64,000 nt of DNA. Origin: an uncultured Spirochaetia bacterium (GTDB taxonomy: Bacteria > Spirochaetota > Spirochaetia > CAKZLE01). The notes under the pieces were generated by a model that did not search any database, was not told the origin of the DNA, and saw only the letters and a list, made by a program, of their open reading frames with translations. The stretch is from NCBI GenBank assembly GCA_937125225.1, contig CAKZLE010000025.1, forward strand, positions 1-64,000, written 5' to 3'. This document shows, piece by piece, positions 60,703 through 64,000 of this stretch. A program made the position numbers and the translations under genes. Numbering within the stretch: the first letter of the stretch is position 1; the number at the start of each line of letters is the position of its first letter.

Positions 60703-61809
60703 ATGGAGTCAAAGCTGAGTCTTTATACACGAGAGATCCCCTTGAAGACGCCCTTCAAGACGGCTCTGCGAACTGTCGAGTCTGTCACTGATCTCGTCTT
60801 AGTCCTGAATCTCGATGGACTCATAGGCTATGGTAGCTGTGCTCCAACTCTACAGATCACCGGAGATAGTGAAGAGAGGATCATCGCTTCTCTCAAGGAG
60901 GAGATCCTCCCCTCATTCGGAAGAGCCCTAGACCCTACACAACCTGATCGATTCTTCGAGCACAAGATTATCAGCTCACCCTCAGCAAGATATATGACCG
61001 ATACAGCACTTTATGATCTAGCAGCAAAGGGGGCAGGGCAATCATTGATGAGGTATCTTGGAGGTCCTGAGTCTGCCCGTCTTACCAGTGATATAACCAT
61101 AAGTCTCAATGAGCCGGAGGTTATGGTAAGGGATGCCGTTAAGGCGATCTCGATGGGCTTCAGGTTATTGAAGGTGAAAGTCGGTAATGACCTGAGAAAA
61201 GATTATGAGAGATTGAAGGCTATTACTGAAGCTATTCCCTCTCACATGAGTCTTCGCATAGATGCGAACCAGGCTTGGAGTCCTTCACAGGCTATCACGA
61301 TCATGAACTCCTATGCGGAATCGGGATTCCCCATAGAATTTGTTGAACAACCGGTCTCCGCTCTGGACCTGAAGGGTTTGAGATCGGTAACAGAACAAGT
61401 TCCCTATCCCATCATGGCAGACGAGAGTGTGTTCGATTCATCAGATGCGAAGCGGATCTTCGAGGAACATGCTGCTGATATGATCAATATAAAACTATCG
61501 AAGTGTGGTGGCTTGGGAGAGGCAGTTCGAATTTGTGAACTTGCTAAACAGTATGAGAAAGAGTGTATGATCGGGTGTATGATGGAGGGGCCTTTCGGTA
61601 TCTTGGCCGCAGCTCACCTTGCAGCGGCAAAGCGTGTGATCACTCGTGTTGATCTTGATTGTCCCATGCTCTATGAACAGCTAGAGGGAGACTTCTCGCT
61701 AGATTTCATAGGACCGAATATCTTGATCAACGGGGGGCTAGGATTAGGTATAAACGATCCTGCCCTAGATTGTTGGAAGGGAGAGAGGCTTTGGGAAGTA
61801 TGTCTGTAA
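60703..61809 (+). CDS. Dipeptide epimerase, enolase superfamily (L-Ala-D/L-Glu type)
   Basis: 368 residues. Active-site elements of the muconate-lactonising subgroup are present: the LKVKVG motif with Lys157 and Lys159, metal ligands Asp187 (RIDANQAW), Glu215 (FVEQP) and Asp240 (MADES), and Lys264 in NIKLSKCGG. Such enzymes convert L-Ala-D-Glu from murein tripeptides to L-Ala-L-Glu for degradation. The operon with murQ supports this. The C-terminus overlaps the next gene by ten bases. Confidence 0.9.
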   Translation: MESKLSLYTREIPLKTPFKTALRTVESVTDLVLVLNLDGLIGYGSCAPTLQITGDSEERIIASLKEEILPSFGRALDPTQPDRFFEHKIISSPSARYMTDTALYDLAAKGAGQSLMRYLGGPESARLTSDITISLNEPEVMVRDAVKAISMGFRLLKVKVGNDLRKDYERLKAITEAIPSHMSLRIDANQAWSPSQAITIMNSYAESGFPIEFVEQPVSALDLKGLRSVTEQVPYPIMADESVFDSSDAKRIFEEHAADMINIKLSKCGGLGEAVRICELAKQYEKECMIGCMMEGPFGILAAAHLAAAKRVITRVDLDCPMLYEQLEGDFSLDFIGPNILINGGLGLGINDPALDCWKGERLWEVCL

Positions 61810-62870
61810 CAGATACTGTATCGCTAGAAATATTTCTTTCTCAACTCATCAGTTCAGGGGTAGCCCCTGGTGTAGTCGCTGCAGTCTGTAGTGCTGAAGG
61901 GGAGGTCTTCTCATGGGTTGGTGGTTCGAGAGAGGTCGATCCTTCTCACTTGCCTATGAAAAGAGAGACCCTCTTCGACCTTGCTTCATTGACCAAGGTG
62001 GTGTCGGTCACGACTCTCACTCTGTTACTCCATGAGAGAGGAGTGCTCGATCTGAATGATCGAATATCCAAGTTCTTCCCTGATAGTGGGAACTTCTCCT
62101 CTGTCAGGATCGTTGATATCCTTAGCCATACAGCAGGCTTCATCGCAGAAGAGCGATTATGGGATATACTCGAGGCACCGGAAGAGGTTCTCGATTATAT
62201 TCTCCATACAGAGCCCTTAGGTAGCCCGGGAACATACGTGACCTATAGTTGTTTTGGCTTCATCATCCTGGGCTTTCTCCTAGAGAAGGTACTGGGAATC
62301 TCATTGGCAGAGGCCTCGAACAATTCTGTTTTCAAACCCTTGAAGATGGAGCATACGCTGTTTTGTCCCTTGGAACAACACCCTCAGCCTCCTGCAGGAT
62401 ATGCAGCGACAGAAAGAGATGAGAAGACCGGTAGCATGTTACGAGGAGTAGTCCATGACGAGAATGCCCGTTTTCTTGGTGGGATAGCTGGGAATGCTGG
62501 ATGTTTTTCCACTATTGATGATCTGCTCAAGTTCACACAGATGCTACTCTCACAAGGAAGCACTCCTGAGGGTAGACAGTTCCTCTCTCCTGAGAGTATC
62601 GGGCTCTTCTCAAGAGCTCTCCATAGTGGGGCTGAAGAGGTAAGAAGTATAGGCTATAAGATCATACCTCTAGCGACGGGCAACCCTGAGATCGGTAAGT
62701 GCTATCCTTATGGACACACAGGTTTTACCGGGACCTCCATCTGGATCGATCCTATACAGCAGGTAGGTGCGATCCTTCTCTCGAACAGGGTCCATCCCTC
62801 TCGAGTAGAAAGAAGGTTGATCGCCAAAAGAGAAGAGTTCTATAGGCTTGCGAGTGCCTTAGTCCGATAG
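61800..62870 (+). CDS. Serine beta-lactamase-like hydrolase
   Basis: 356 residues from ATG 61800 (preceded by GGAAGGGAGAG); an upstream in-frame ATG at 61770 lies inside the epimerase gene. SxxK is S63-L-T-K66 in FDLASLTKVVSVTT, the Tyr motif is TYSCFGF near 146, and the third motif is HTGFTG near 305, as in class C-type penicillin-binding esterases. No signal peptide, so it works in the cytosol, perhaps as a peptidase or amidase on imported muropeptides. Fits the operon theme. Confidence 0.85.
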   Translation: MSVTDTVSLEIFLSQLISSGVAPGVVAAVCSAEGEVFSWVGGSREVDPSHLPMKRETLFDLASLTKVVSVTTLTLLLHERGVLDLNDRISKFFPDSGNFSSVRIVDILSHTAGFIAEERLWDILEAPEEVLDYILHTEPLGSPGTYVTYSCFGFIILGFLLEKVLGISLAEASNNSVFKPLKMEHTLFCPLEQHPQPPAGYAATERDEKTGSMLRGVVHDENARFLGGIAGNAGCFSTIDDLLKFTQMLLSQGSTPEGRQFLSPESIGLFSRALHSGAEEVRSIGYKIIPLATGNPEIGKCYPYGHTGFTGTSIWIDPIQQVGAILLSNRVHPSRVERRLIAKREEFYRLASALVR

Positions 62871-62934
62871 TATCAAACAGCAGGAAGACTAGTAAAGAGT
62901 CTAAGAGCCTTGAAGAACAAAATGAGGTAGTCAG

Positions 62935-64000
62935 ATGTCAGTTCACGCTACAGTAAAGAGAGTCACGATCCCCACCTACGTAAGTGCAGAGCATGAGAAG
63001 TTACCGATGTTCGCTGAGAACAGAGTCCATCAGCGATCTTCGGGTAATCCCTATCCCAATCCTATAGTCAATCAGATAAAACAGGATCAGAAGATCGATC
63101 AAGAGTATGAGATCATCATATTGGAGAACGAGTATCTGTATCTAGAACTCCTTCCTGAGTTCGGTGGTAGGATCATCACCGCTCGTGACAAGACCAACGG
63201 TTATGACTTCTTCTATCGTCAACATGTGATCAAACCTGCACTTGTCGGCCTGTTGGGCTTGTGGGTCTCCGGTGGACTGGAATTCAACTGGCCGGTACAC
63301 CATAGACCCTCTACGATGCTACCCGTCGACTATGTGATAGAACCTGCTGAAGATGGGGCTGTTACAGTATGGCTCAGTGAACATGAACCCCTTGATAGGA
63401 TGAAAGGGATTGTCGGGGTTCGCCTGAGTCCCGGGAAAGCGATCTTCGATACTCTCATGAGAGTCTATAACAGGACAGACCTTCCTAAGAGTTTCCTCTG
63501 GTGGGAGAATAGTGCAGTACCGGTGAATCCCGATTATGAGATATTCTTCCCTCCAGATGTCTCCTTTGTGAACTACCATTATAAGAAGGCGACCGGGGGT
63601 TACCCGGTGATGGATGAGTTCTTCAATACCCAGGACAACAGGGGCGGGAAAGATATCAGGTTTCATAAGAACACCGAAGATGCCACCTCCTATTTCTCAG
63701 GACTCTCCTCCTATGATTTCTTCGGGGGGTATGATCAAGGGAAACAGGCAGGAGTCGTCCATTATGCTCCACATGAGACCTCTGTCGGTAAGAAGATGTT
63801 CACCTGGGGCTATAAGTCCCTGGCCAGGAGTTGGGAGACTGCGCTCACCGATACTGATGGAGCCTATGCAGAGCTCATGGCAAGTAGTTACAGTGATAAC
63901 CAACCCGATTTCACCTGGCTTGAACCCTTTGAGGTCAAAGAGTTCTCTCAGAGTTGGTATCCCATAAAGGATCTCGGTCCTGTGACGATCGCCAATGATC
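62935..64000 (+). CDS. DUF5107-domain protein, 3' end outside the window
   Basis: The first 355 residues of a large protein run to the window edge without a stop. From ATG 62935 (GAGG at 62924) the sequence shows the DUF5107 layout: VTIPTYVSAEHEKLPMF, YLELLPEFGGRIITARDKTNGYDFFYRQ, GGLEFNWPVHHRP and WWENSAVPVNPDYEIFFPPD. These proteins resemble the aldose-epimerase/galactose-mutarotase superfamily at the N-terminus, often followed by TPR repeats. It is exact role here is unknown; sugar binding in the same salvage operon is likely. No signal peptide. Confidence 0.85.
   Translation, partial: MSVHATVKRVTIPTYVSAEHEKLPMFAENRVHQRSSGNPYPNPIVNQIKQDQKIDQEYEIIILENEYLYLELLPEFGGRIITARDKTNGYDFFYRQHVIKPALVGLLGLWVSGGLEFNWPVHHRPSTMLPVDYVIEPAEDGAVTVWLSEHEPLDRMKGIVGVRLSPGKAIFDTLMRVYNRTDLPKSFLWWENSAVPVNPDYEIFFPPDVSFVNYHYKKATGGYPVMDEFFNTQDNRGGKDIRFHKNTEDATSYFSGLSSYDFFGGYDQGKQAGVVHYAPHETSVGKKMFTWGYKSLARSWETALTDTDGAYAELMASSYSDNQPDFTWLEPFEVKEFSQSWYPIKDLGPVTIAND

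Overview
The window looks like a chromosome segment from a Spirochaetota bacterium, probably of the Sphaerochaetaceae/Spirochaetaceae type. This is inferred from many lipoproteins with LSSC/VSSC-type lipoboxes, binding proteins whose mature ends read AAGQAE or AQGGVEE, a diderm polysaccharide locus, TRAP and CUT1 sugar transporters, and a medium-low GC backbone. No rRNA, tRNA or CRISPR array was recognised.

Layout. (1) 1-1.7 kb: a mosaic of an I78-like inhibitor gene, a yhhQ-type queuosine-precursor transporter and two copies of a structured 151-nt direct repeat exactly 900 bp apart, ending against a 3' relic of a probable DegT-type sugar aminotransferase. The arrangement resembles a short gene-cassette array. 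(2) 1.7-18.6 kb: an O-antigen/surface-polysaccharide operon, very AT-rich up to 14.7 kb. It has five glycosyltransferases, two hexapeptide acyltransferases, an OafA-like acyltransferase, a Wzy-like polymerase, a pyruvyltransferase, a Wzx flippase, a GH88/105-like protein, then a less AT-rich fnlA-fnlB-fnlC block for UDP-L-FucNAc and a NeuD/PglD-like acyltransferase. (3) 18.6-37.2 kb: a decaying accessory island. Intact parts include an AbiEi/AbiEii toxin-antitoxin pair, a Fic enzyme with its inhibitory helix, two AAA_14/DUF4143 ATPases and a primase-helicase of the TOTE conflict type. Broken parts include IS3, IS21, IS66 and two IS4 relics, a TrlF-like PHP gene cut by an IS, a GH66 glycosidase pseudogene and a short AAA_14 relic.

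(4) 37.7-46.1 kb: an ArsA-like ATPase and a LuxR-type regulator with a degenerate receiver lie divergently upstream of a four-gene envelope operon: two LPP20-like lipoproteins, a CsgG-like protein with a beta-rich C-terminal half, and a 1043-residue surface lipoprotein with PKD, Fn3 and InlB-type repeats. This combination is the best candidate for an undescribed system. (5) 46.4-51.7 kb: a DctPQM TRAP transporter with a NanA/DapA-type lyase and a YhcH-family protein, divergent from a FadR-type GntR regulator with near-perfect operators over both promoters. (6) 52.1-55.5 kb: an RCC1-repeat lipoprotein and a membrane fatty-acid hydroxylase. (7) 55.8-64 kb: a muropeptide-salvage operon: murQ, an ABC sugar importer, a HAD phosphatase, an L-Ala-D/L-Glu-type epimerase, a serine beta-lactamase-like hydrolase and a DUF5107 protein that runs off the window.

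How they work together: regions 5 and 7 suggest scavenging of amino sugars (sialic-acid-like and MurNAc/muropeptides). Region 2 builds a probably acylated, pyruvylated, FucNAc-containing glycan. Region 3 is a defence and mobile-element graveyard. All functions are inferred from sequence patterns read by eye; no database search was run.
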